This document shows, piece after piece, positions 37,720 through 48,262 of a stretch of 64,000 bases of DNA. Source of the DNA: Ehretia macrophylla (lineage: Eukaryota; Streptophyta; Magnoliopsida; Boraginales; Ehretiaceae); the NCBI GenBank assembly GCA_037974665.1, contig CM075764.1:79941825-80005824 (forward strand). The letters run 5' to 3'. The first letter of the stretch is position 1; every line of letters begins with the position of its first letter. The notes below the pieces were generated by a model, which was not told where the DNA came from, did no database searches, and saw only the letters and a program-made list of their open reading frames with translations. Both the position numbers and the translations under genes were made by a program.

Positions 37720-37797
37720 GTCTAAACGAACCCGGAACATACCGTTGGGAAGCGATTCAGTAATTAAACCTTCATGAATCCATTTTTGTTCTTTCAT
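37720..37797 (-). pseudogene. infA: Plastid infA 5' fragment (nuclear copy)
   Basis: Exactly 26 codons from the ATG at 37797, reading [20 protein letters not shown] and on to RVRLD. This is the N-terminus of plastid translation initiation factor IF-1. The frame is intact as far as it goes, then switches to ycf2. Many eudicot plastomes have lost or degraded infA, so a clean copy suggests the donor plastome still had a good gene; that is inference. Confidence 0.88.
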
Positions 37798-37979
37798 TCC
37801 AGGTAAAGCCCCTTTGAAGTATCAACTAATGGAGGAGGAATGATATTAGACAACTCGCCCCTTTTCTTCTTTTTTTGACAAATAGGAAGTTTCAGATCCA
37901 AGTTGGATATTAAAAGGATTACCATATGACCCAATATATCTGAAAAGTCGCACTATACGTCAACCCAAGATGCATCTTA
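37798..37979 (-). other. Spacer between plastid infA and ndhB pieces
   Basis: About 180 bp that looks organellar in composition. The part next to infA probably is the normal upstream spacer of that gene. The part next to ndhB (AAGATGCATCTTGGGTTGAC) is not normal ndhB sequence, and I cannot assign it to a plastid location. Confidence 0.45.
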
Positions 37980-38284
37980 AAATTGAAAGATTTCGTTGAC
38001 ATTGTTCATTTGGAAATTTCCAGAAAAGCTAATCATAGGTTCTTTTCTCCATCGGAACAATAGGGTCGTTATGCCCATTACTAAACTTGTTGAAGAGATG
38101 AAATATAACCAAGGTATATCTTTTTTATTAGAGGTTGAATCGATCATCAGAAGAGGAATTAGGCCAAAAATTAGGATACATTATGGGAAAATCAAACTCC
38201 CATCAAAGATAAGCAAATGAAAGGCTTTCATAAAAATTAACGTAGAATCGAAATGAAGTTTTCATTCTGTACATGCCAGATCAT
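37980..38284 (-). pseudogene. ndhB: Plastid ndhB exon 1 N-terminal fragment (nuclear copy)
   Basis: From the ATG at 38284 the minus strand reads MIWHVQNENFI, then after small shifts [54 protein letters not shown] and NEIFQF. This covers about the first 102 residues of the plastid NAD(P)H dehydrogenase subunit 2. A few indels and a stop after GSLIFP break the frame, so it is a nuclear plastid-DNA relic. In plastomes ndhB and ycf2 lie in the inverted repeat on opposite strands. Here both read on the minus strand, so the two did not arrive as one unrearranged piece. Confidence 0.85.
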
Positions 38285-38508
38285 GAATTAGTAACTGCAT
38301 CCAATTTCCAAAAAAAAATCCCAATTGTGTCGAACTTTCCATTTTTGGAATGAAATATTTACGGAATCCCCATGAATAGGATCAAACCTTTTTCCATGGT
38401 ATTTACGCATGTTTGATTGCCTACGGGCTTGTATATTCCCTGTAATCTCTATTCATCTTTTATAAAATCCATTCTTGTTGACCCAGCAAAAAAAAAATCA
38501 TGGATCAA
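38285..38508 (-). other. Probable plastid ndhB upstream region
   Basis: This stretch is continuous with the ndhB start and lacks any LINE or gypsy coding signal. It is most simply the plastid spacer upstream of ndhB (towards trnL-CAA). A run of ten Ts on the minus strand near 38488-38497 may mark the junction with the LINE. The assignment rests on position only. Confidence 0.45.
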
Positions 38509-41230
38509 CTAAGTAAAAACAACAAATTGCACACAGGCAACAATAAAATAAAAGAAACGAAAAGAAAAACTAAGTAAAAATAAAGCAAAGTTGCACGCAG
38601 GCAATACTTTAGGAAAGTAATCCAAATCAATAGATGCAATGATTTCTTCCTCAGGAGATGGAAACGTAAAAAATCCTTGAAAAAGATTATGTAAGGAAGA
38701 TATCCATTGAAGCACGCGCCACAAAGTGGTGATTGAAAGATGAGTCCTTGAAACCGCTTCCAACTTTTGTCTTTGTCAGTACTTCTTCTCTAATGTTGGA
38801 AAGGATTTCTTCTTCAGTAGCAGCAGTATTCTTGAAAAGTCTGTTGTTCCTTTCTCTCCAAATATGGTAAATAGAAGCACAGAAGAGCAACCGGAACATG
38901 CATTCCCTGATGTTTCCTTTACCTACAAAAGATTGATGAAGCATTATAATATCAGAAAAGGAATACATATTAGCATCAATATAAAGTAATTGCAAACCTC
39001 CCTTCCAGATTCTTTTTGTGAAGCAGCATTCAAAGAATAAGTGATCCCGGGTTTCTGGGCCTTGATGACAGAAAATGCAATGAGAATGGGAGATAGTGCC
39101 CTAACAAAGAAGGCGGTAGCGAGTAGGAAGGCGATCCAGGCAAGCAAGCCAAGCAATGAAACTGTGACGGGGAATGTTGTGAGTGAACCAAGTGATGGAA
39201 GACCAATTAACAGAAGGACCTCTATCTCTGATAAAGTCCCATGCTTTACGAAATGAGAAGGAGCTACCAGTTGTAAGCTTCCAAGTAAACGTATCAGGAC
39301 AATCAGGACTGGTAGTGGGAAGATAGGTGGAAGGGTCAAGACTAGCAATATTAGGAGGGTGAAAAGGCCAGTTCTAATTATTATTGATAAACACATCTGA
39401 AACTTTTGCATTCCAAGAAGGGTAGAACACATCAATCCCAAATAAATCGGAGAGGACTCCACGGGGATGCCAGTTATCATGCCAAAAGAAAGTGTTGTTG
39501 CCATTACCAAATTTGTGAGAAATAAGCTCTTTGACAACTGGTCTCAACTGAAGAAGTTTTCTCCAAGTCCAGCTGGTGTCAGCGGGAATACTCATAGTAC
39601 AAATGCATTTGTCTTTGATGTGATTGTTCCAAACCCAACGACTCCAGATAGTGCCTCTCATAGAGTACATCCTCCAAAACAACTTCATAAAAGCAACACG
39701 ATTGACTTCATCAAGGGATCTAAGACCGAGACCACCTTCATTGAAAGGCTTGCAAATCTTGTTCCAAGCAACTTTAGGGCCAGTACCTCTCCAGAGGAAA
39801 GCAGCAAATTTTCTCTCAATCTCAACAAGAATGCTTTTAGGGATAAGGAGAACCGAAGCCCAAAAGAGGTGCAAGTGGTTGAGAACAGACTTGATGAGTT
39901 GAAGCCTTCCAGCAAAAGTGAGCCAGTTATGGGTCCAATGATCAATTCTATTCGAGATTTTATCAGGAAAATTTTGACAATCTTGCTTTCTCAGCATGCC
40001 AGAGATAAGAGGGACCCCTAGATAACGGACAGGGAGTTTGCCTTCTTTGAATCCCAAAAGACCAATAATGGATTGCCTAAGAGCAAATGAACCTCCTCCA
40101 AAAAAAACTTCACTCTTGTCCGGATTAAACTGGAGACCAGAAAGACGATGAAAGGTGTTGAGAGTGTTGATAAAGTCTTGAATTGTAGCGGGCTCAGCTT
40201 TACAGAAAAGGAGGAGATCATCAGCAAAGCAGAGATGGTTGAGCTTCATGATTGAGCAACGAGGGTGAAAGCCAAAGTTGCTTTTCAAGGTCAAGATATT
40301 AAGCATGCATGTAAGAACCTCCATGGCGATGACAAAAAGATATGGGGAGATAGGGTCCCCTTGTCTGACACCATTTGTACTGTGAAAATACCCCTCAAGA
40401 CTACCATTGATTGAGACAGAGAACCGAGGAGAAGAAATACAAGCACTGATCCAGCTGATGAAGACATTGGGAAAACCAAAGGCTTGCAAAGTAAGAAGAA
40501 CAAAATCCCAACGGAGCGAGTCAAAAGCCTTTAAAAGGTCAACCTTGAAAGCACATCTAGGAGTTGGATTCTTCCTGTTATAGCCCCTCACAATATCTTG
40601 AGCAATTAGAATATTCTCCGAAATGAGTCTCTTTTCAACAAATGCAGACTGGTTCCCGGAGATGATAAGAGGCAGACAGCGTTTGATACGATTGGCCAAA
40701 ATCTTAGTGATGCACTTGTAGATGGTGTTGCAGCATGAAATGGGCCTGAAATCCTTAACCATACAAGGGTTTGCAACTTTAGGAACCAGAGCAATAAATG
40801 TAGAGTTGACTTCTTTAAGGAGAGAGGAAGATTGAAAGAAAGACTGAACAGCAGAAATGACGTCTCCACCGACAATGGTCCAAGCAGTTTTATAAAAGTG
40901 GGACGTGAAGCCATCTGGTCCTGGGCTTTTACTTCCATTTAAACTAAACATAGTAGCTTTGATTTCATCAGCAGTAGCTGGCAATGAAAGATCAGTGGCA
41001 AACTCAGAGGGGATGGTTTTCTGCACAATGGACTTGATGTCATCCAGGCTGAAATGTTCCCTCTGCACATCAGATGAGCCAAGTGAGTTAGTGAAAAAAT
41101 TAAGAATTTCATTTTTTACCTCATCATCCCTGGTGAGAACATTTCCATTGTCGTCCACAAGTCTAGAAATGGTGTTCCTGGCAAACTGGCTTTTGATAGC
41201 TTTATGTTTCATCTTTCGTTTCCTTTTTGT
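38509..41230 (-). pseudogene. Truncated L1-type LINE ORF2 (reverse transcriptase)
   Basis: A long open stretch (39374 to 41230) encodes a non-LTR reverse transcriptase: SLNGSKSPGPDGF, FRPISCCNTIYKCITKILAN, NQSAFVEKR, AFKVDLLKAFDSLRWD, GVRQGDPISPYLF, CFADDLLLF (catalytic Asp pair), LPVRYLGVPL and LTFAGRLQLIKSVL. After one stop at about 39374 the frame continues, then shifts near 39130. A zinc-binding RVT domain (CHQGPETRDHLFFECC) lies at about 39001-39073, and ORF2 ends at 38509. The endonuclease domain and ORF1 are missing, so the element is 5'-truncated as usual for L1 insertions. The first 28 codons of the apparent 646-aa ORF (41231-41314) belong to the host gypsy element. No poly(A) tail is seen at its 3' end, where plastid DNA follows. 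Confidence 0.88.
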
Positions 41231-41700
41231 TTTAATAGCTTTAACTGATGAGATAATGAAACTCGTCTTAGCATCTCGGTTTCCCGCTACCTCGACTACT
41301 GGCTGTTCTGGCAACCGAAACTACACCACCTTTGTTCTATAGTTTAACTGAGCATCATACTTGGCAAGCCAATCCATACCCAAGATAACATCATACTCTC
41401 GGATAGGGAATAAGATCTCCGAAGGAAAATCTTGACCCTTAACATGTAATTTACAATCTTTACATACTACTACATATTTATCATTCAAAGGAGTACTAAT
41501 CTCAACCACATAAGGTAACTTCTCAGGTTGCACATTAACATGTTGCACACAGGTAGGTGTAATGAAAGAATACATAGCACCAGAATCAATCAATACTTTA
41601 ACAAGTTGATTGAGTATAAGAAAGTTACCTTCCACAACCGTTGCTGCCTCAGGCAACTCCTCCAAGTCAACTGCGTAGGCCCGAGCCTGAACCTTCTGCT
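41231..41700 (-). pseudogene. Gypsy element A aspartic protease
   Basis: Reads on the minus strand from AVDLEELPEA through VLIDSGAMYSFI (catalytic DSGA) and YDVILGMDWLAKYDAQL to TSFIISSVKAIK, where the LINE insert interrupts it. Retroviral-type aspartic proteases cut the gag-pol polyprotein. One stop follows the RTKVV codons near 41321. Reading resumes across the insert at 37469 with LVSKGCSGYL, as expected for this family, so gypsy sequence lies on both sides. Confidence 0.85.
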
Positions 41701-41724
41701 GCTGAGGTGGCTTGCAAGTTTACC

Positions 41725-42927
41725 CTGATAACCCTAGGCCGCTGGCTGACCCTCAGACCTTTGATATCTAGGACAATCTCTCGTCCTGTGTTGGTTGCTG
41801 CCGTAACCTAAACATGTCCCTGCCTTCATCCGACAGTCGGCCTCCAAATGGCCCTTACGTTTACAATAAGTACAATGCGGTACCGGAGTACTAACACTGC
41901 TTCCTAAAGAAGCAGAAGCTAAATAGGCAACTGTACCAGTCTGTTGAGGTCTCACAACATATTGCCTGTACTGACCTTGAGACAGTGCTGGCCTCTGCTG
42001 TGACTGCATCTGATAGGATCCCTGCTGAAATTGGGGCCTGTAAGAACTCTATTTCCCCTGAGGTCTATAGGAACCCTGCTGCACTGGTGGCCTATAAATA
42101 CTCTATTGGACTGAAGGCCTATAAACAACCTACTGACCCTGAGGCTAAAACGACCTTTTACTGGCTTGACTAGAACCAGCCTGCTCTCACTTCCTCTTTT
42201 CCAATCTAGAAGCTGCTTTAAAGGTTGCAGAAAACTCATCATACTCTATCAAGGCCATCGAATCCTGAATCTCTGGCCTTAGACCCTTAATGAACCTCCG
42301 GGTCTTTCGTTCCTGATCTTGCACAAACTTTGGTGCATAACAGGCTAGTCTAGTAAAGTTGGCCTCATATTGGGCCACTGTGGAATTACCCTGAACCAAA
42401 GAAGTGAACTCCTCCTCCCGACATTCCTGTGCAATCCTCGGGATACATTTGGCCTGAAACTCCCGAAGAAAGTTAGCCCAGATATAGGGAGTACCCCGAG
42501 CTTCCCAATCTAACCTCACTGTACGCCACCATTCCTCTGCCTCATCATCAAATAGAAATACAGCAAAGGTGACCTTTCTATCATCTGTGTAATTAAGTGT
42601 GTCGAATATTTTCTCAATCTTATTGATCCAAGCCTCAGCCTTCCGATCATTAGGCTTACCTTGGAACCTCGGTGGATAGTACCCCAAGAATTCCTTTAAC
42701 AGACTGCCTCTACAATAACCACCCTGCACATTGTGCATCTATTTCTGCATGTTCTGTACCTGAGCAGCTTGCCCTGCCAGGATCTGTGATTGCCCCGCTA
42801 TGACCTCCATAATTCGGTCCATAGCCATTACAATATGGTCATAACCCTGATCTCGGCCCAGTGCCACATTTTCCTATTCCTCATTACCTCTCTAAGGCCT
42901 ACCACAGGTTCTCGGTCGTCCAGCCAT
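41725..42927 (-). pseudogene. Gypsy element A gag
   Basis: The structural protein starts at the ATG at 42927 (AGRPRTCGRP). The Retrotrans_gag core lies at about 42187-42738 (FLGYYPPRFQGKPNDRKAEA, FDDEAEEWWRTVRLDW, TVAQYEANFTRL, RRFIKGLRPEIQDSM). A Q/G/P-rich linker and a zinc knuckle CTYCKRKGHLEADC follow near 41835-41876. A second knuckle has Tyr in place of its second Cys (CLGYGSNQHRTRDC). In-frame stops near 42900, 42740 and 42180 inactivate it. The same Cys-to-Tyr change is present in the related gag at 50958. Confidence 0.85.
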
Positions 42928-42986
42928 TCTACTAACAAAGAGTTAGCCACAGGTTATAACACATAGACAGGCTATAGAAAGTTAAT

Positions 42987-43796
42987 TGATGCGAACCAAC
43001 CATCCACATTCATTGCACTTTTGGATGAATTTTCCAGCAAAGATTCAAGTCAAGATTCTATTTTCAAGATTCAAGAACTTCAAGATTCTTCAAGAAGTTT
43101 CAAGAAGATTTGAAGATTTAGTCAAGATTTGATTTCTTTGTAATTTTATCCTAGTTTTAGTTTTCAGTTTTAGTTTAATTTCCTATGGACGAATTTAGGT
43201 GTTCACACTAGGAGAGAGACTTTCTTGGGCTACAAGATTAGGTGTTCACACTAGAAATGAGCTTTTCTTGGGCTGCAAGTTTGCTTCCTTTTAGTTACTA
43301 TTCACGTCACTATTTACGTGAATAGTTAATAGGAGTCTTTTCTTGGTCTCCAAGTTTGTTTCCTTTGACCTAGTTACTATTCACGTTTTTCCTACTTGGG
43401 CTAGGGTTTAGGAGTCCTTTTCCAAGCAGGATACTTATTTGTTATTGCCTATATAAGGCACTTTTTGTGATAATAAAGAAAGACAATTCTGAAATTAAAT
43501 TGTGAGATTATTCTCCTTGAGTTCTCCAAGAGACTCTTTTGAACTTATCAAGGGATTCCTTGTGGCGTTCATCCTTGACTTATCAAGCGGATTTCCATCC
43601 CCGTTTGTGGCGTCTTCACCATACCAAGGTTCTTGCTTTTCTAAGCAACGGGTCGCGGTTTCCATCATATTCACTATACCAAGGTTCTTGTCTTGCTAGG
43701 CAAAGGGTCGCGGTTCCATCCATTCTTGAAAGATCTTGGGTTTGTTTTACCAATCTTGGTGTTGGGTCTTGGCACATGTTGACCAGGTTCGTATCA
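42987..43796 (+). mobile_element. Solo LTR, 810 bp, copy 1
   Basis: Begins TGATGCGAACC and ends GTTCGTATCA. It is flanked by a perfect 5-bp duplication TTAAT (42982-42986 and 43797-43801) and lies in the leader of gypsy element A. It contains a TATA box (CCTATATAAGGC near 43450) and AATAAAG downstream. The copy at 46291-47075 shares start, end and most of the body. No internal genes. The Ty1/copia or Ty3/gypsy origin cannot be told from the LTR alone. Confidence 0.88.
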
Positions 43797-43979
43797 TTAA
43801 TAGCACATAGGAAACAAGCTCACGTAAGGCACGTAGATCACATAAGGGTTAGTCACATAAACAAGTTAATCACATAATCATATTAACACAAAATTCACTT
43901 TTCTTTCACTTTATACATACTTTCATGCTAAGACCACTACCCACATACCGAGGATACCCTGGCTCACTGCTAAACATGT

Positions 43980-43991
43980 GCTCTGATACCA
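43980..43991 (-). promoter_or_regulatory. Primer binding site of gypsy element A
   Basis: On the minus strand, TGGTATCAGAGC lies five bases from the LTR end (GGGGCGTGACA). It is complementary to the 3' end of initiator methionine tRNA, the usual primer of plant gypsy elements. Confidence 0.88.
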
Positions 43992-43996
43992 CTTAA

Positions 43997-44207
43997 TGTC
44001 ACGCCCCAACTCAACCCCACTTACAATCAGTCAGGATGCAACGAAATTTCGGCAATATAACATTTGTAAAATGGACAACAGGACTCTAAACCAATCCTTT
44101 AAAACACCCCACAACCCATCAACAACTTCAACAACCATTCCAACAACATACATACACCAAAACCATTCATTACACAACCATACAACATCCCAACCATAAG
44201 TCATATG
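43997..44207 (-). mobile_element. Truncated 5' LTR of gypsy element A
   Basis: Only the last 211 bp (in element sense) survive, nearly identical to 32033-32243. The sequence breaks at CATATG, where a different LTR starting TGTGACGCCC begins. The missing 2.2 kb of this LTR is not found in plus order anywhere to the right. Confidence 0.85.
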
Positions 44208-47200
44208 TGTGACGCCCGAGACCTAGAGAATGCATACATCATTCATTTATATGTATTTTGTACATTTGCTTGTTTAAATGTTTATTTGTTATAAATGTGC
44301 AATTAAGTGTTTAATTGTCTTTTACATGCAATTACATGTTTAAATTAAGTTTTAATATGAAAAATTTCAGTTTAATTATTTTAGTAAATAAATAAATGTG
44401 AATTACTATTATTTTCACAAAAGTTTTAAAGAAAATGTGCTTTTATTCACTTTTAGCAAAAAGTTACTATTCACAGTGAAAATAGACTGTTTTTTTTGAA
44501 ACTGCATTTTTCTCCTGTTATATGACTTGTAGGAGGAATGAGAAAAGTGTTAAATTGTGTATTTGTTGTTGGGAGTATGCGTTTAGAAAATATTTCTTGC
44601 ATCGTATGAATAGTAAATTTATGTAATAACATTAGATTTTATTTAGTTAGCATTTAATTGGATTTTGGCTTAGTTTTGACCAAGACTTAGAAGCATTTGA
44701 CTTAGTTTAACTACACACACATATAATATGTACACCTTACACTACATATAATACATATACAATACACAAAAAAAGGGGTCAAAAAATTAGCCAAAAAAAC
44801 ACCTACGGGAACAGTAACTTTTCTTCAAAAAATTGCTCAATTTGATCTTCCAATCTTGTTCCAAGGATTCCAAACTATCAAAACACTTCATCTTTACTTG
44901 TTCTACGTGATTGTGGTGAGGAATTCATTCTTATTTTTGCATTTGAATATTTTAGCCATAAACTTGAATTTTGAGATTTGATGTTGTATTGCTTATATAT
45001 GCATTTCTATACTTCAATTATCTTCTATTAAGTTAGTGGAACATGCTTCTATGAGTTTTTAGCATGATTAATGGCTAGAATTGATAAATGCAGGTTAGGG
45101 AGATGATGAATAGTGAATTTCGAGGGTTTTGTGAAATGTTGATTATTAGATTGATTTTATGCTTCGTATAGGTGATAAAGATGTTAATTAACAAAGAATT
45201 GTAGTTGTATGAACTTAGATAGCCCGAAACTTAAGTAAAAATGCATAATTGGCTTAGTTTACAAAGGGGTTTCTCGTTTAAAGTGAATCTGGGTTGATTT
45301 GAGTGATATATTTAGTGTCCTTAGGGTGAGGAAGTGCTAAATGTACGGTTATGTCACCTAATTGAATATCGGTTAAGGTACTTGTAGTTAAAACGTATAA
45401 AGGGGATTTCGGGGCTTTTGAGGTAATTGCAGTTTGAAGTGTGGTTTCATAGTTCTAAATGGTGACATAAAGTGTATTTAGAAGTGTAGTATAGTTGGTT
45501 TAAGAATTGAGAAACTTGTAGTTAATATGTGCCTTGAATTGAGTCTTGAGCTAAAGGGGACCTTGGAACGAAATGTTGAATTTGACTTGTTTGAATAGGT
45601 AGTTAGTCTTAGATGTGTTAGGAAGTGTTTAAAATGTGGTTATGGCATGGTTTGGCTAATTGGATTAGGTAGTTGTAGTTAAAATCACCTAAAGGGCTTT
45701 TCGGTGTTTTTGGGTTAACATAATTAAAAATGTGATTTCGTGGCATTGGTGTGCATCATAAAGTGGTTAGAGGATATTAGTAAACTTGTTGCATGACTAA
45801 CTAGTGAATTGCTATAGTTGAATTTGATTGTTAATTGAGTTATATATGTTGTATTTGGGTGAATAAGCAAGATAATGATTCTTAGATTATGTTGTAGTTG
45901 AATTATGTTAAGTGTTAAGTGTAGTCGTCTTGATTGAATGCTTAATTTGATATTCCTTTGTAAAATAAATGAAGTTGTATTAGTTAAGTAGTTTAACTTG
46001 TTAAATGTTAATGTAGTTAATGTTCTTGGCAAGATTAAAGAAGTGTCTTAAAGATACTTGCGTGATTATTTGGGCTAGGTGACAATATGAATTATATAAG
46101 TAATTGTATATAATTTCTTTTGCTAAGAATTGAATTGTATAATAGATAAATTGACATTGGCATAACTAATTGTTAAAGTGTTAGGTTAATTTACTTGCAT
46201 AGTACTTTGTCGGAATATGTTGTATCTTGTTTATATTGTTGTACTATTCTTATTGCTTATTAGTGTCTAATAATTGGTTAGCTAAGAGTCTGATGCAAAC
46301 CAGCCATCCACATTCATTGCACCATTTGGATGAATTTTCCAACAAAGATTCAAGTTAAGATTCTATTTTCAAGATTCAAGAACTTCAAGATTCTTTAAGT
46401 TTCAAGAAGATTTGAAGATTTGGTCAAGATTTGATTTCTTTGTAATTCTATCTTAGTTTGAGTTTTAGTTTAATTTGAATTCTAGTTTATTGCCTAAAGT
46501 CCAATATGGACAAAATTAGGTGTTCACACTAGGAAGGAGTCTTTCTTGGGCTCCAAGAAAAGGAGACTTTCTTGGGCTCCAAGGAAAAGAGTCTTACTTG
46601 GGCTCCAAGTCTACTTCTTTGACCTAGTTACTATTCAAGTCACTATTCATGAAACACTATTCATGTCACTATTCAGTTAGGGTTTATGAGTTTTTTTCCA
46701 AGTAGGGAACTTATTTGTTCTTTGCCTATATAAGGCTGATTGTCATGAAATAAAAGTAAGATGTTTTTGACTATTAAATTGTGAGACTATTCTCCTTGAG
46801 TTCTCCAAGCGACTCTTTCGAACTTATCAAGGGATTCCTTGTGGCATTCACCTTCGACTTATCAAGCGGATTTCCATCCCCGTTTGTGGCATCTTCACCA
46901 TACCAAGGTTCTTGCTTTGTTAAGCGATGGGTCGCGATTTCCATCATTTCACTATACCAAGGTTCTTGCTTTGCTAAGCAATGGGTCGCGGTTTCTATCA
47001 TTCTTGAAAAGATCTTGGGTTTGTTTTACCATTCTTGGTGTTGGGTCTCGGCACATGTTGACCAGGTTCGTATCAGAGTCTAATTATGACTTGAATATTT
47101 GACTACTTGGATTGTGTGTTAAATTAAAGTATATAAAATGTATCTAGGGCACACAGGTTAACTTGTTTTAAAGTGATAATTCAAGAGGAATTGGTGCAAT

Positions 47201-48262
47201 TGGAGGGGATTCTTGGCCTTCTGGAGGTAAAGGAGTCTTCATCCTTATGTGCATAATAGTATATTTTCTTGTTTATAGATTATGTGATGTAGTATAATTG
47301 TTAAAGTAGTATGCATTTATTGATTATGTATTGTGTGCGAGGGCAACCTACTTTGTTGTTCCTCCTAAGTGTTATTACTTTATATTACTGTTATATTGTC
47401 ATTGGTTTAAGTGCATTGCATAGTGGTTGCGCAACCATAGTGTCACGGGCAGATGTATTGGATATCGGCTGGGCGGCAACGTGCTTGCCAGTGGATATTC
47501 GATCTCCGTGCTCGAGTCCCTCACTCACTTGGTCCGGAGATCATTAGGGGGTGTTGGGTCGTAGGATTTTCGGGGTATATCCGAAGTACACCCATTAGAG
47601 TGTTTGGGATTTATGCCGGCACATTGATCAAGGTTCGTGAATCGAGGATCGTGGTTCGAGAATTGGAGTGATAAGGGTTATCGATCGTATCCTTTTTCAA
47701 TGTGTGGTATCCTATTGCTTATTTGACATGTTAATTGTTTAATGGTTTTACTTATACATAACTATTGCATTGCACGAATTCCCTTATAAATGCTTCCTGT
47801 ATATTGTTCCCCTCCCTCACTGCGTATACATGATTGTATACTCACTCCTCGTTACCCACCTTTCAGGTATTGCGGTGTTAGAAGGAATGTTCATGCTTAT
47901 GGTGCTTGGCCTTTGCTTGAGAGTCAATGTGTTGTGTGGCTTGGGTTGTAAAGATGTTAGTTTAGAGTCGTATGTATTCAATGAATAAAGAAATATAATT
48001 TAAGTTTAATTAGATTATTAGAGTGGGATGATTACCTAGTTTATGTAATAGGATAGTATTATTTCATTTCAAAGCATGAACGTCCTTGTCTAAAGGAAAA
48101 GAGCTAGGATAGCCTTTGAATTTGGAAAATGTATAACTGCTTGTGTTTGTTGTTGAGAACCAAGGCTCGGATGACCTTGAGGAGTTGTTAAATGTGTTGG
48201 ACACGGTGATGGTCCATTTATATTCTGATTGCAGGTTTTAGTTTGTCCAATAAATAGGGGAG
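44208..48262 (+). mobile_element. Gypsy-type LTR of a second family (interrupted)
   Basis: Starts TGTGACGCCCGAGACC, a common opening for plant gypsy LTRs and similar to TGTGACACCCCGACCC at 63308. It includes a GGTGAGGAATTCATTC block near 44929 and, after the nested solo LTR, a GGGCAACCTACTTTGTTGTT block near 47341. The 3' part (TTGCAGGTTTTAGTTTGTCC, AAATAGGGGAG) resembles the end region of such LTRs. It is cut at 48262 by another LTR. The ORFs in it (45724-46032, 47311-47547, 47770-47988) carry no family motifs. Confidence 0.55.
46291..47075 (+). mobile_element. Solo LTR, 785 bp, copy 2
   Basis: Begins TGATGCAAACC and ends GTTCGTATCA, with a perfect 5-bp duplication GAGTC (46286-46290 and 47076-47080). 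It is the same family as 42987-43796, with matching TATAAGG box and body but scattered indels. It sits inside the LTR that starts at 44208. Overlapping ORFs at 46774-47102 have counterparts in copy 1 only because the DNA is shared. Confidence 0.88.

Noticed and set aside
38944-39537. 197-aa minus-strand ORF as a separate membrane protein
   Set aside because: It overlaps the LINE reading frame in another phase. The true continuation carries the zinc-binding RVT motif, and the hydrophobic look is a frame shadow.
39467-40021. 184-aa plus-strand ORF opposite the LINE
   Set aside because: Antisense shadow of the reverse transcriptase, with no motif of its own.
39374-41314. The 646-aa ORF as one intact protein
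   Set aside because: The first 28 codons are gypsy protease sequence and the rest is LINE ORF2; the fusion is an insertion junction, and the ORF ends in a stop inside ORF2.
43502-43877. ORFs in the solo LTR, repeated at 46781-47102, as a duplicated gene
   Set aside because: Shared because both lie in copies of the same LTR; frames differ by indels and no domain is present.
46082-46088. CA followed by ATATG as the end and target duplication of the LTR starting at 44208
   Set aside because: The following sequence does not resume the interrupted LTR of element A, so the match is probably chance.
48247-48262. AAATAGGGGAG before the LTR at 48263 as a polypurine tract, making that LTR a 3' LTR
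   Set aside because: No pol sequence lies upstream, whereas a primer site and gag follow the LTR. The purine run fits the end of the older LTR better.
44208-48262. Possible tRNA or other RNA genes in GC-richer patches near 47440-47660 and 61190-61310
   Set aside because: No cloverleaf or conserved A/B box pattern was seen; the patches correspond to each other as LTR interior.
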